Shown here: piece after piece, positions 20,554-28,093 of the stretch
Numbering within the stretch: position 1 is the stretch's first letter
Layout of the letters: each line of letters opens with the position of its first letter
Notes under the pieces: generated by a model
Database searches by the model: none
Told to the model about the DNA's origin: nothing
What the model saw: only the letters and a program-made list of their open reading frames with translations
NCBI RefSeq assembly: GCF_902497555.1
Contig: NZ_CABVGP010000001.1
Span: 186,001 to 250,000 of the forward strand
Source of the DNA: Amycolatopsis camponoti
GTDB lineage: Bacteria > Actinomycetota > Actinomycetes > Mycobacteriales > Pseudonocardiaceae
Direction of reading: 5' to 3'
DNA length: 64,000 bases
Position numbers and translations under genes: made by a program

Positions 20554-21245
20554 AGGCCCACGCCCGGCTGACGGCGTGCTTCGACGGCACGCGCACGGTG
20601 CTGCGCGAGCTGCGTTCGATGGCGCCGTTGACGTTGTTCCCCCGCCGGGGGCGCGGTCCGGCGGCGGTGGTGCACCTGGTCAACTCGGCGACCTCGCCCC
20701 TGGGCGGGGACGACTTGCTGCTCTCGATCCACGTCGGCCCCGGCGCGTCGCTGCGCCTTTCCGGCGTGGCGGCCACGCTCGCTCTGCCCGGTCTGCACGG
20801 CGAGGGTTCGCTGTCCACGGTTTCGGTGGTCGTCGAAGAGGGTGGCTCGCTGGATTACCTGCCGGAGCCGACGGTGATCACGGCGCGGGCCCGGCACACG
20901 GCGGTGTTGCGCGCTTCCCTGGCGTCGGATGCGTACCTGCACACCCGCGAGGTGCTGGTGCTGGGGCGAACGGGGGAGTGCCCGGGGTCGCTGACGACGT
21001 CGTCGCACGTCACGCGGGGTTCGGTACCGGTGCTGCGGCAGACGCTGACGATCGGAGAATCCACTTTGGACAAGAGCTTGGCGGTGCTGGCCGGCCGCCG
21101 GGTCCTGGCGACGGACCTGGTGGTCGGCGGCCCGGACCTGCCGGCGGCTTCGGGTGAGTGGTGGTCGCGCAGCCCCCTCGCCGCGGGCGGCACGCTGACG
21201 ACGTCCCTGGCCCCCGACGCGGTCACGGCGCTGAAGGTGTTCTGA
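20550..21245 (+). CDS. ureD: Urease accessory protein UreD
   Basis: The 231-residue protein is the scaffold through which nickel passes to apo-urease. It has the UreD patterns [33 protein letters not shown] and [18 protein letters not shown]. It is shorter and more divergent than enterobacterial UreD, as usual in actinomycetes. The GTG start at 20550 overlaps the ureG stop (GTGA). It is the last gene of the operon. Confidence 0.92.
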   Translation: MKAHARLTACFDGTRTVLRELRSMAPLTLFPRRGRGPAAVVHLVNSATSPLGGDDLLLSIHVGPGASLRLSGVAATLALPGLHGEGSLSTVSVVVEEGGSLDYLPEPTVITARARHTAVLRASLASDAYLHTREVLVLGRTGECPGSLTTSSHVTRGSVPVLRQTLTIGESTLDKSLAVLAGRRVLATDLVVGGPDLPAASGEWWSRSPLAAGGTLTTSLAPDAVTALKVF

Positions 21246-21303
21246 GCCTCCCGGCGCAATTCCGCCCGGCGATAGTCTCGGCGAAGTCACCCGGGAGGTG
21301 TGG

Positions 21304-21468
21304 ATGAACGTGAGCCACGTGCTGAACAGCCGGGCCGAACGGCGGCGGGTGACCTGCCCGACTCCTATCGGCAGTTCGAGCGACTTCGACCGCGACGTGA
21401 TCAAGACCTACCGGGACCTGCTCCGGCGGCACGCCGAACTCATCGGCGCGGTCGCGCGGGCGGGGTGA
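21304..21468 (+). CDS. Small hypothetical protein (54 aa)
   Basis: ATG 21304 is preceded by GGGAGGT at six bases' distance, and the frame runs to TGA at 21466-21468. The product starts MNVSHVLNSRAERRR and ends in an amphipathic helix (DRDVIKTYRDLLRRHAELIGAV). It is highly charged and has no signal or membrane segment. I do not recognise it. It lies alone between the urease operon and a TetR gene. The good ribosome site and biased codons argue that it is real. Confidence 0.55.
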   Translation: MNVSHVLNSRAERRRVTCPTPIGSSSDFDRDVIKTYRDLLRRHAELIGAVARAG

Positions 21469-21585
21469 CCGTTCGCCGGAGAAGACCCCCTGCGTCCTCT
21501 CCGGCGAACCCTCTGGTAATCGAGATTTTCACAAGGTAGTCAGCCCGGTAGGATCTGGCAATCCCTCGGAAGGAGGAGAGAACCG

Positions 21586-22296
21586 GTGGCTCGCACGTAC
21601 GGCGGCGTCGCGCCCGAGCAACGCCGTGCCGATCGTCGCGCGCGCCTGCTCACGGCCGGGCTCGAGCTCTTCACCTCCACCGGCTTCCGGCACACGAAGA
21701 TCACCGACGTCTGCGCCCGCGCCGGCGTGTCGACGCGGAACTTCTACGAAGAGTTCACCGGCAAGGAGGACGTGCTCCGCACCCTCCACGACCAGATCAA
21801 CAGCCTCGCGCTCGCGCACGTCACCGCCGAGCTCGACAAGGTCGCCGACGCCGACGCCATGACCCGCATCGCGACGCTGCTGGACGTCTTCATCGCGACC
21901 GTCACCGCGGATCCGCGGATGCCGCGCCTGACCTACGTCGAAGCCGTCGGCGTCAGCGCCGAGCTGGAGGCGCAGCACCAGGTGTGGGTCGACCGCTGGG
22001 CGAACTTCATCGCCGCCGAGGCGAGCCGCGCCGCCGAGCACGGTGTCGCGCCGGTGCGGGACTACCGGCTCACGGCGATCGCGTTGGTCGGCGCGGGCAC
22101 CGGGCTGCTGCGAGAGTGGCAGGCGCACGACCCGCCGCTGCCGGTCGAGGAGGTCGGCGGGGAGCTGCGCGCCATGATGCTGGCGGCCATCATGCGGCCG
22201 GAAAAGATCTTGGAAATCCCAGGCAACCCCGGCGCCGCCTCCGGCGTGGAAGAGTCAAGCCGGGCGGGGGCACAGGGGGGAACCCGGCGAACGTGA
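21586..22296 (+). CDS. TetR-family regulator
   Basis: The 236-residue regulator has a TetR HTH at about 15-65 (RADRRARLLTAGLELFTSTGFRHTKITDVCARAGVSTRNFYEEFTGKE, here cited only as position) and a C-terminal domain of unknown ligand. GTG 21586 has a perfect AAGGAGGAG upstream. The gene converges on the NCS1 permease, with a 20-bp hairpin between them. It may act on the permease or a distant target. Confidence 0.87.
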   Translation: MARTYGGVAPEQRRADRRARLLTAGLELFTSTGFRHTKITDVCARAGVSTRNFYEEFTGKEDVLRTLHDQINSLALAHVTAELDKVADADAMTRIATLLDVFIATVTADPRMPRLTYVEAVGVSAELEAQHQVWVDRWANFIAAEASRAAEHGVAPVRDYRLTAIALVGAGTGLLREWQAHDPPLPVEEVGGELRAMMLAAIMRPEKILEIPGNPGAASGVEESSRAGAQGGTRRT

Positions 22297-22338
22297 AGGC
22301 CCGCTCACCGCTGCGGACGCGGTGAGCGGGCCTTCACG
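22292..22338. terminator. Perfect 20-bp bidirectional terminator
   Basis: Arms 22292-22311 and 22319-22338 are perfect complements with a 7-base loop. The outer part CGTGAAGGCC/GGCCTTCACG and following GGACTT recur in the hairpin at 58331-58380, so both belong to one terminator family. Confidence 0.85.
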
Positions 22339-22342
22339 GACT

Positions 22343-24016
22343 TTACGCTTCGCGCGCGGTGGGCATGCCCAGCGAAACCGGGCCCGTCTCCTGGCACAGG
22401 TCGTGGCAGCTGTTGTCGAGCGTGCAGCACAGCGAACAGATCGGCCCGCTCTGCTTGGCGCAGTCGGCGACGTCCGGCAGTTCGTACGGATCACCGCAGA
22501 CCGAGCAGGTGTACGTGGCCCGCAGGTCGACGTCCTGGTCCGGTCCCGCGACGGTGTTCGGCCGGGCCAGGTAGTACTTCCCGCGGGTCGCCGCCGCCAG
22601 CGTCGGCACCAGCACGATCGCGATGACCAGCGCCAGCAGCGGGCTGAACGCGGCCAGGAACGGCCCGAACGCGCCGAAGTACGCCGCGATCGACACGGCC
22701 GACGCGACGAGCATCGAGCCGAACCCGACCGGGTTGATCTTGTACAGGTAGGCCCGCTTGAACTCGATGTACTTCGGGGAGAGCCCCAGCGGCTTCGCGA
22801 TCACCAGGTCCGCGCACACCGCGCCGATCCACGCGATCGCGACGTTCGAGTAGAAGCCCAGGATCTTGTTCAGGAACCCGAACGCGCCGAACTCCATCAG
22901 CGCGAGCGCGATCCCGCAGTTCACCAGCACGTACCAGACGCGGCCCGGGTGCTTGTGCAGCACGCGGGAGAAGAAGTTCGCGAACGACAGCGAGCCGGAG
23001 TACGCGTTCGTCGTGTTGATCTTGATCTGCGAGACGACGACGAACAGCGCGGCGAACGTCAGCGCCACCGGGCCGAGCGCGGGCTTCACCGCTTCGAGGT
23101 ACGGCGCGATCGGCTCCAGCGCGTGCGACTTCCCGACGACGCCGAGCGCGAGGAACGCCAGCAGCGCGCCCCCGATCTGCTTCGCGGCACCGAGGATCAC
23201 CCAGCCGGGCCCGGCGGCGAGCACCGCGGCCCACCACGACCGCTTGTTCTCCGCCGTCTTCTCGGGCATGAACCGCAGGTAGTCGGCCTGCTCGCCGATC
23301 TGCCCGATCAGCGAAAGCGCGACACCCATGCCGAAGCCGAACCCGATCGCGGAGAACCCGGCGCCGGCGCCCTCGGTGCCTCCGAAGCGGGCGAACTCGG
23401 CGAACTTGCCGGGTTCGCGGACCAGCACGACGACGAACGGCAGCACCAGGCCGGCGATCCACAGCGGCTGCGTCCAGGTCTGCATCTTCGCCACCGCGCC
23501 CATGCCGTAGAGCGCGAAGGGCAGCACGATCAGCGTCGCCAGCAGGTAGCCGATCGGCAGCGGGATGCCGAGGGCCAGCTCGAAGGCCTGCCCCATGATC
23601 GAGCCTTCGAGCGAGAAGAAGATGACGGTGAAGCTCGCGTACACGAGCGACGTCAGCGTCGACCCGAAGTAGCCGAAGCCGGCTCCGCGGGTCAGCAGGT
23701 CCATGTCCACTCCGGACTTCGCGCAGGCGGCCGCGATGGGCACGCCGGTCCCGAAGATGACGACGGCCGCGGCGAGGATCGCGAGGACCCCGGACGTGAA
23801 GCCGTAGGAGAGGACGATGCTGGCCCCGATCGCGAAGTCGGCGAGGTAGGCGATGCCGCCCAGCGCCGTCGTCGCGACCACGAACGGTGACCATTTCCGG
23901 AACGAATGAGCGGCGAAGCGCAGTGAGTAGTCCTCGCGGTTTTCGTTCGCCGCGAGTGGTGCGTACCGGCGTTTCGGGGGAGCGGTTTCTTCGGCGTTCG
24001 ACAGGATCTCGGTCAT
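22343..24016 (-). CDS. NCS1-family nucleobase/allantoin-type permease with C-terminal cysteine-rich tail
   Basis: The 557-residue secondary transporter has about twelve helices and NCS1-like features: the loop around ENREDYSLRFAAHSFRKWSP, a GFGYFGSTLTSL helix and SAIGFGFGMGVALSLIGQIGEQADYLRFMPE. From residue 493 it carries a soluble tail with eight cysteines (504, 507, 519, 527, 530, 531, 537, 541) in CxxC-like pairs, resembling a zinc or Fe-S knuckle, which is not part of the standard NCS1 fold. A GlnR-like box 69 bp upstream and the nearby urease operon suggest nitrogen-source uptake (inference). The substrate is unproven. Confidence 0.82.
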   Translation of the reverse strand: MTEILSNAEETAPPKRRYAPLAANENREDYSLRFAAHSFRKWSPFVVATTALGGIAYLADFAIGASIVLSYGFTSGVLAILAAAVVIFGTGVPIAAACAKSGVDMDLLTRGAGFGYFGSTLTSLVYASFTVIFFSLEGSIMGQAFELALGIPLPIGYLLATLIVLPFALYGMGAVAKMQTWTQPLWIAGLVLPFVVVLVREPGKFAEFARFGGTEGAGAGFSAIGFGFGMGVALSLIGQIGEQADYLRFMPEKTAENKRSWWAAVLAAGPGWVILGAAKQIGGALLAFLALGVVGKSHALEPIAPYLEAVKPALGPVALTFAALFVVVSQIKINTTNAYSGSLSFANFFSRVLHKHPGRVWYVLVNCGIALALMEFGAFGFLNKILGFYSNVAIAWIGAVCADLVIAKPLGLSPKYIEFKRAYLYKINPVGFGSMLVASAVSIAAYFGAFGPFLAAFSPLLALVIAIVLVPTLAAATRGKYYLARPNTVAGPDQDVDLRATYTCSVCGDPYELPDVADCAKQSGPICSLCCTLDNSCHDLCQETGPVSLGMPTAREA

Positions 24017-24084
24017 GCCCGCCTCCGGGGTGGTGGGGAACGGGCCGAAGGTAGAGCGGCGCTGTATCGATCCTGGTCCGGTGG

Positions 24085-24121
24085 GTAACGCCCGCGTTAC
24101 GGCTTGCTGACAAGCGGTTAC
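24085..24121. promoter_or_regulatory. GlnR-type box upstream of the NCS1 permease
   Basis: GTAAC (24085-24089) -N6- GTTAC (24096-24100), followed 21 bp later by another GTTAC (24117-24121), matches the 11-bp-spaced gTnAC/GaAAC pattern of actinobacterial GlnR sites. The first pair also forms the perfect dyad GTAACGC-CC-GCGTTAC. It lies 69-105 bp before the permease start, a usual position for GlnR activation under nitrogen limitation. Confidence 0.5.
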
Positions 24122-24245
24122 GGGACGATGGCCGGAAATGGGTGTCGGGTGTCACCGTTCAGTGGGTTCCGCCGCAGCTCGGAAGGCCCTAACGTGCCTA
24201 GGGCCGAAGTCGACTGATGCCCCGACCGGGCGTGGAGGTTTGGCG

Positions 24246-24923
24246 ATGACGCCGAGGATCGAGGACCAGGTGGAAGACGCCGTAGTTCGCTTGCCCGGAA
24301 TGCGGGTCGCGTACGACGGTGCTGCGTTCGACGAGTCCGCCTTGGCGGCCACGTGGACCGACCAGTTGCAGGGGTGGTTGAACCAGGCGGTCGGCGCGGG
24401 GATCGCCGAACCGAACGCGATGGTGCTGGCGACGGCGGACGCCGAAGGCCGGCCGTCGTCCCGCACGGTGCTGTGCAAGGGCCTCGACGAGCGCGGCGTG
24501 GTGTTCTACACGAACTACACGTCGGAGAAGAGCCACGACCTGACCGCGACGCGCTACGCGTCGGTGACGTTCCCCTGGTACGCGCTGCACCGCCAGGTCC
24601 ACGTCCGCGGCGAGGTCGAGAAGGTCGGCGTCAAGGAGACGGCGGAGTACTGGGCCCAGCGCCCCCGCGGTTCGCAGCTGGGGGCGTGGGCGTCCCCGCA
24701 GTCCCGGGTGGTCGACGGCCGCCGCGCGCTGGACAACGCGTTGAGCGGAATCGAGCGCCGCTTCGCCGACGTCGAGCAGATCCCGGCGCCGCCCCACTGG
24801 GGCGGGTGGCGGATCAGGCCCGACTTGGTCGAGTTCTGGCAGGGGCGCGAGGACCGCATGCACGACCGGCTCCGCTTCGTCCGGCACGACGACGGCTGGA
24901 ACATCGAGCGCGTGGCTCCCTGA
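24246..24923 (+). CDS. pdxH: Pyridoxamine 5'-phosphate oxidase
   Basis: This 225-residue FMN enzyme oxidises PNP or PMP to PLP. Family motifs include PNAMVLATADAEGRPSSRTVL, FYTNYTSEKSHDL (FMN phosphate binding), YWAQRPRGSQLGAWASPQS and the C-terminal PPHWGGWRIRPDLVEFWQGRE..HDRLRF. Length is standard. ATG 24246 is used because the open stretch upstream does not resemble PdxH. Confidence 0.95.
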   Translation: MTPRIEDQVEDAVVRLPGMRVAYDGAAFDESALAATWTDQLQGWLNQAVGAGIAEPNAMVLATADAEGRPSSRTVLCKGLDERGVVFYTNYTSEKSHDLTATRYASVTFPWYALHRQVHVRGEVEKVGVKETAEYWAQRPRGSQLGAWASPQSRVVDGRRALDNALSGIERRFADVEQIPAPPHWGGWRIRPDLVEFWQGREDRMHDRLRFVRHDDGWNIERVAP

Positions 24924-24932
24924 GTCCGGCTT

Positions 24933-25045
24933 TGTGCACAGCCCGGCCGTGATGTGGACAGCCACGTCACGGCCGCGGCTTTTCCGGCTTTTCGTCGGAC
25001 GGTCCCGATACGCTGGAAGCGGGACGCCCCCCAGGGAGGGCGGGG
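24933..25045 (+). repeat. Dispersed ~113-bp intergenic element, copy A
   Basis: Aligned with 42797-42910, this region shares in the same order and spacing TGTGCACAG, a TGATGTGGACAG block, GTCGG, CGATA-GCTGGA and the 21-base ACGCCCCCCAGGG-AGGGCGGGG block. TGTGGACAG is, on the other strand, CTGTCCACA, an exact match to the Streptomyces DnaA-box consensus; TTGTGCACA is one base off. TACGCT at 25009-25014 fits a TANNNT -10. CGCCC/GGGCG can form a small hairpin with a C-rich loop. The element could be a small RNA gene with its promoter or a protein-binding locus. Confidence 0.75.
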
Positions 25046-25119
25046 CGCTGCTTGGGCCGGGGCGCTGCTCGGCTGTCGAGCACTCGTCCGGGCGATGGAA
25101 ATCACGCGACCCGAGATAG

Positions 25120-25132
25120 TTAGCCGAGCTAA
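25120..25132. promoter_or_regulatory. Candidate operator of the MFS transporter gene
   Basis: TTAGC-CGA-GCTAA is a perfect dyad 11 bases before the GTG start, close to the ribosome-binding region. Dyads of this form are bound by MarR-type repressors in related organisms. No MarR gene is adjacent. Confidence 0.4.
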
Positions 25133-25143
25133 ACTCATCGGTT

Positions 25144-26433
25144 GTGACCTCTGAGCCCGAGACCTTGCCGCCCCGTCCCGGGGGCGTTCGCAAGCTCCTC
25201 GGCCGCATCATCGTCGATACCCGGCCGCTGAAGATCCCGGCCTTCCGGCGGCTCTGGCTGTCCACTGTGGTCACCGCTGTCGGCACCCAGCTGACCGCCG
25301 TCGCCGTGCCCAAGCAGGTCTTCGACCTCACCGGGTCGTCCGCCTACGTCGGCCTCACCGGGCTCGTCGCCCTCGTGCCGCTGCTGATCTTCGGGCTCTG
25401 GGGTGGGGCCGTCGCCGATGCCGTCGATCGGCGGAAGCTGCTCGTCGTCACCAACGTCCTCGTCGCCATCACCTCCGCGCTGCTGTGGCTGCAGGCCTTC
25501 CTGAACTTCGGCTCGGTGTGGCTCGTCCTCGCCCTGCTGGCCGTCAACCAGGCCCTCTTCGCGATCAACATGCCCACCCGCGGCGCCGTCGTCGCGCGGC
25601 TGGTGCCGGACGAGCTGCTGCCCTCGGCCAACGCCCTGAGCTCGACGATGTCGACCTTCGGCGCCGTCTTCGGCCCGCTGCTCGCCGGTGCGCTCATCCC
25701 GGTCCTCGGCCTTTCGACGCTCTACCTGATCGACGTCGTCGCCCTCACGATCACGCTGCTCGCGGTCTGGCGGCTGCCGGCCCTCCCGCCGCTCAACGGC
25801 CCGTCGCGCCGCGCCGGGCTCAGCGACGTCGTCGACGGCTTCAAGTACCTCGCCACCAAGAAGGTGCTGCTGGCCTCGTTCGTCGCCGACATCATCGCGA
25901 TGGTCTTCGGCATGCCGCGGGCGCTGATCCCGGAGATGGCCGAGCGCACGTTCGGCGATCCACCCGGCGGCGGCCCCGCCCTCGGCTGGCTCTACGCCGC
26001 CCTGCCCGCGGGCGCGATGCTGATCGGCCTGTTCTCCGGCTGGCTGACGCGCATCCCGCGCCAGGGCGTCGCGGTCGTCGTGGCGATCTGCGCGTGGGGT
26101 GCGGCGGTGGCGGCCTTCGGGCTCGCGCACTCGCTGTGGCTCGCGGTCGTCTTCATGGCGCTGGCCGGCGCGGCGGACATGGTCAGCGCGGTCTACCGGA
26201 TGGCGATCCTGCAGGTCGCGACCACCGACGAGATGCGCGGCCGGCTCCAGGGCGTGTTCACGGTCGTGGTCGCCGGCGGCCCGCGAATCGCCGACCTCGT
26301 CCACGGCTGGGGCGCGGCCGCGTTCGGCACGGCGGCCGCGGCGAGTGTCGGCGGCGTGCTGGTGATCGTGTCGGTCTGCGCGTCGATGTTCCTGCTTCCG
26401 GCGTTCTGGCGATACCGGGCTCCTACCGCGTAG
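25144..26433 (+). CDS. MFS transporter (EntS-like)
   Basis: The 429-residue, twelve-helix major facilitator has an MFS signature in GLWGGAVADAVDRRKLL after helix 2 and a conserved FAINMPTRGAVVARLVPDELLPSANAL segment. This segment is typical of the MFS_3 group that includes the enterobactin exporter EntS and macrolide efflux proteins. GTG 25144 is the start. It is probably an exporter of a small hydrophobic or siderophore-like molecule; the substrate is unknown. A TTAGC-CGA-GCTAA dyad just upstream suggests repression. Confidence 0.9.
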   Translation: MTSEPETLPPRPGGVRKLLGRIIVDTRPLKIPAFRRLWLSTVVTAVGTQLTAVAVPKQVFDLTGSSAYVGLTGLVALVPLLIFGLWGGAVADAVDRRKLLVVTNVLVAITSALLWLQAFLNFGSVWLVLALLAVNQALFAINMPTRGAVVARLVPDELLPSANALSSTMSTFGAVFGPLLAGALIPVLGLSTLYLIDVVALTITLLAVWRLPALPPLNGPSRRAGLSDVVDGFKYLATKKVLLASFVADIIAMVFGMPRALIPEMAERTFGDPPGGGPALGWLYAALPAGAMLIGLFSGWLTRIPRQGVAVVVAICAWGAAVAAFGLAHSLWLAVVFMALAGAADMVSAVYRMAILQVATTDEMRGRLQGVFTVVVAGGPRIADLVHGWGAAAFGTAAAASVGGVLVIVSVCASMFLLPAFWRYRAPTA

Positions 26434-26448
26434 GCCGTTCGGAGTACG

Positions 26449-27021
26449 GTGCCGGGCATGCGTACCCTCGCCGTCGTTTTGGTCGCTTTTGCCGCTTTGA
26501 CTGCCTGCTCCTCGGGTGACGAACCGTCGAAGACGCCGCCTTCCTCGAAGCCGTCGTCCGCGCCCAAGCCGAGCTCGAGCGCCGACCCCGCCGCGGCGGC
26601 GTCGCTCGACCCGTGCAAGCTGCTGCCCGCGGCCGCAGTGTCGAAGGCGCTGTTCCTGGACAACCTCCAGGCGGTGGCCGGCCCGGTCCAGGACACCACG
26701 GCCAACGGCGGCAAGGCCCGCAGCTGCGAGTACCAGCTGAACGGCAAGGCCGCGGGCGCGCTCGCGGTGACCCGCTACGAAGGCCGCGAGGGCAAGCCGG
26801 CCGAGATGGTGGCCTCGATCAAGAAGGCGAAGCCGGGCGCGAAGGACGTCGCCGGTTTCCCGGACGGCGCCGTCTACTACGTCGACGAGCAGAAGACGGC
26901 CACCCTCGCCTCGGCCGAGCTGGTCGCGGGCACGCCGGTGCTGGTCAACTACACCGGTCCCGCGAAGATGACGCCGGAGCAGATGGCGCCGCTGGTCAAG
27001 CAGGCCCTCGACGCCAGCTGA
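26449..27021 (+). CDS. DUF3558-type lipoprotein
   Basis: The 190-residue secreted lipoprotein has a lipobox LTAC with lipidated Cys20, followed by a Ser/Pro/Lys linker (about 22-48) and a folded domain beginning LDPCKLLPAAAVSKAL. This D-P-C-x-L-L start is characteristic of DUF3558 proteins, abundant in Pseudonocardiales and mycobacteria (LprB/LprC-like). GTG 26449 follows GGAG by four bases; ATG 26458 is the alternative. The stop abuts the stop of the convergent lipoprotein gene with no base between. Confidence 0.85.
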   Translation: MPGMRTLAVVLVAFAALTACSSGDEPSKTPPSSKPSSAPKPSSSADPAAAASLDPCKLLPAAAVSKALFLDNLQAVAGPVQDTTANGGKARSCEYQLNGKAAGALAVTRYEGREGKPAEMVASIKKAKPGAKDVAGFPDGAVYYVDEQKTATLASAELVAGTPVLVNYTGPAKMTPEQMAPLVKQALDAS

Positions 27022-28035
27022 TCAAGCCCAGCCGACGAGCTGCCGCTCCGACAGCGTCCCGGTGGGCTTCAGCTGACCGAGCGCGGGCTGCGCGATCGCG
27101 CCCGGCGTGACCGGCGACTGGAACCACTCGTCCTGATCGGTCTGGAACAGCACGGTGGCCTTGTCCGGGGCCGCCGCGGTCTTGGCGATCATCGGCTCGG
27201 ACCGGTCGACGAGCTTGGTCGGCTGCGGCGTTCCGCCGGCGAGCGACAGGCGCATCAGGACGCCGTGCTCGTCCGAGCCGGTGACGGCGGACATCAGCAC
27301 GGTCGTCGCGTCGAGCGCCGTGACGAACTGGTAGACGGCGCCGGGTTCTTCGTAGAAGGCGTAGGCGATCGCGCCCGCCGAGTCGGTCAGGTACGTCAGG
27401 CCCTCGCCGGCGTGCCGGGCGTCCTTCCAGGTCAGCACCTCGCCCTGCGGGCCGATCGCCCAGTCCTCCACGTGCTGGTCGGAGCTGCTGTTCGGCACGA
27501 TCGTGGCTTCCACGACCGGCGGCCCGAGCTGCCGGTAGTCGACGGAGTACACCGCCTTGTCGTCGTCGAAGTACAGCTTCGAGCCGGCCGGCCCGAACCG
27601 CGGGTTCCGGAACTTGGCCGACTTCTCGCTCATCGACCGCGCCGGTTCCGGCACGGTGCCGGTGCGTTCGTACCGCCGGTCGTCGGCGTTGAGCTTGAAC
27701 ACGTCGACGCCGTCGCCGGTTTCGAGCGTCGCGTACCGACCGTCGGGCGAGATGAGGTCCAGCTTGGTGGCCGGCCCGTCGAACCGGTTCAGCGAGCTGT
27801 CGTACCCGGGCAGCGACAAGGTCGTCTTCGCCGCGCCGGTGGCGGGATCGGCGAAGACGACGTCGTCGAGGCCGGTCTGCGTCGAATGCTGCAGCAGGAC
27901 GACGCCGGAGAGGTCGAGCGGCGGCGCTTCCGGCGCCGCGGCGGCGGCCGGTGCGGGAGGGGTGCCGCTCCCGCACGCCGTGACCAGCACCGCGACCGCC
28001 CCGGTCAAGGCCGCACTCCACCACTTCTTCGTCAC
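27022..28035 (-). CDS. Lipoprotein with beta-propeller-like repeats
   Basis: The 337-residue protein has a signal peptide ending VLVTACGSG (lipobox Cys21) and a Pro/Ala linker, then repeated blocks of the TolB/WD-like type: DVVFADPATGAAKTTLSLPG, LDLISPDGRYATLET, RNPRFGPAGSKLYFDDD and DWAIGPQGEVLTW. S/G-PDG-R-Y patterns suggest a six- or seven-bladed propeller exposed at the cell surface. Function is unknown. Its TGA is back to back with that of the DUF3558 gene (TGATCA). Confidence 0.75.
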   Translation of the reverse strand: MTKKWWSAALTGAVAVLVTACGSGTPPAPAAAAAPEAPPLDLSGVVLLQHSTQTGLDDVVFADPATGAAKTTLSLPGYDSSLNRFDGPATKLDLISPDGRYATLETGDGVDVFKLNADDRRYERTGTVPEPARSMSEKSAKFRNPRFGPAGSKLYFDDDKAVYSVDYRQLGPPVVEATIVPNSSSDQHVEDWAIGPQGEVLTWKDARHAGEGLTYLTDSAGAIAYAFYEEPGAVYQFVTALDATTVLMSAVTGSDEHGVLMRLSLAGGTPQPTKLVDRSEPMIAKTAAAPDKATVLFQTDQDEWFQSPVTPGAIAQPALGQLKPTGTLSERQLVGWA

Positions 28036-28093
28036 CGCTGAGCCTCCTTCGTCGGAGGCTCAGATGGGGCGGACGATCATTCGGTTCCGGAAG

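Noticed and set aside
24933..25045. Replication origin suggested by DnaA-box-like sequences
   Set aside because: Only two boxes per element, no AT-rich unwinding region and no dnaA, dnaN or gyrB neighbours. The boxes may still bind DnaA for another purpose.
25120..25132. Iron-regulator (DtxR/IdeR) box before the EntS-like MFS gene
   Set aside because: Only 10 of 19 positions match the IdeR consensus, and the dyad spacing (5 bases between TTAG and CTAA) differs. A MarR-like dyad is the better description.
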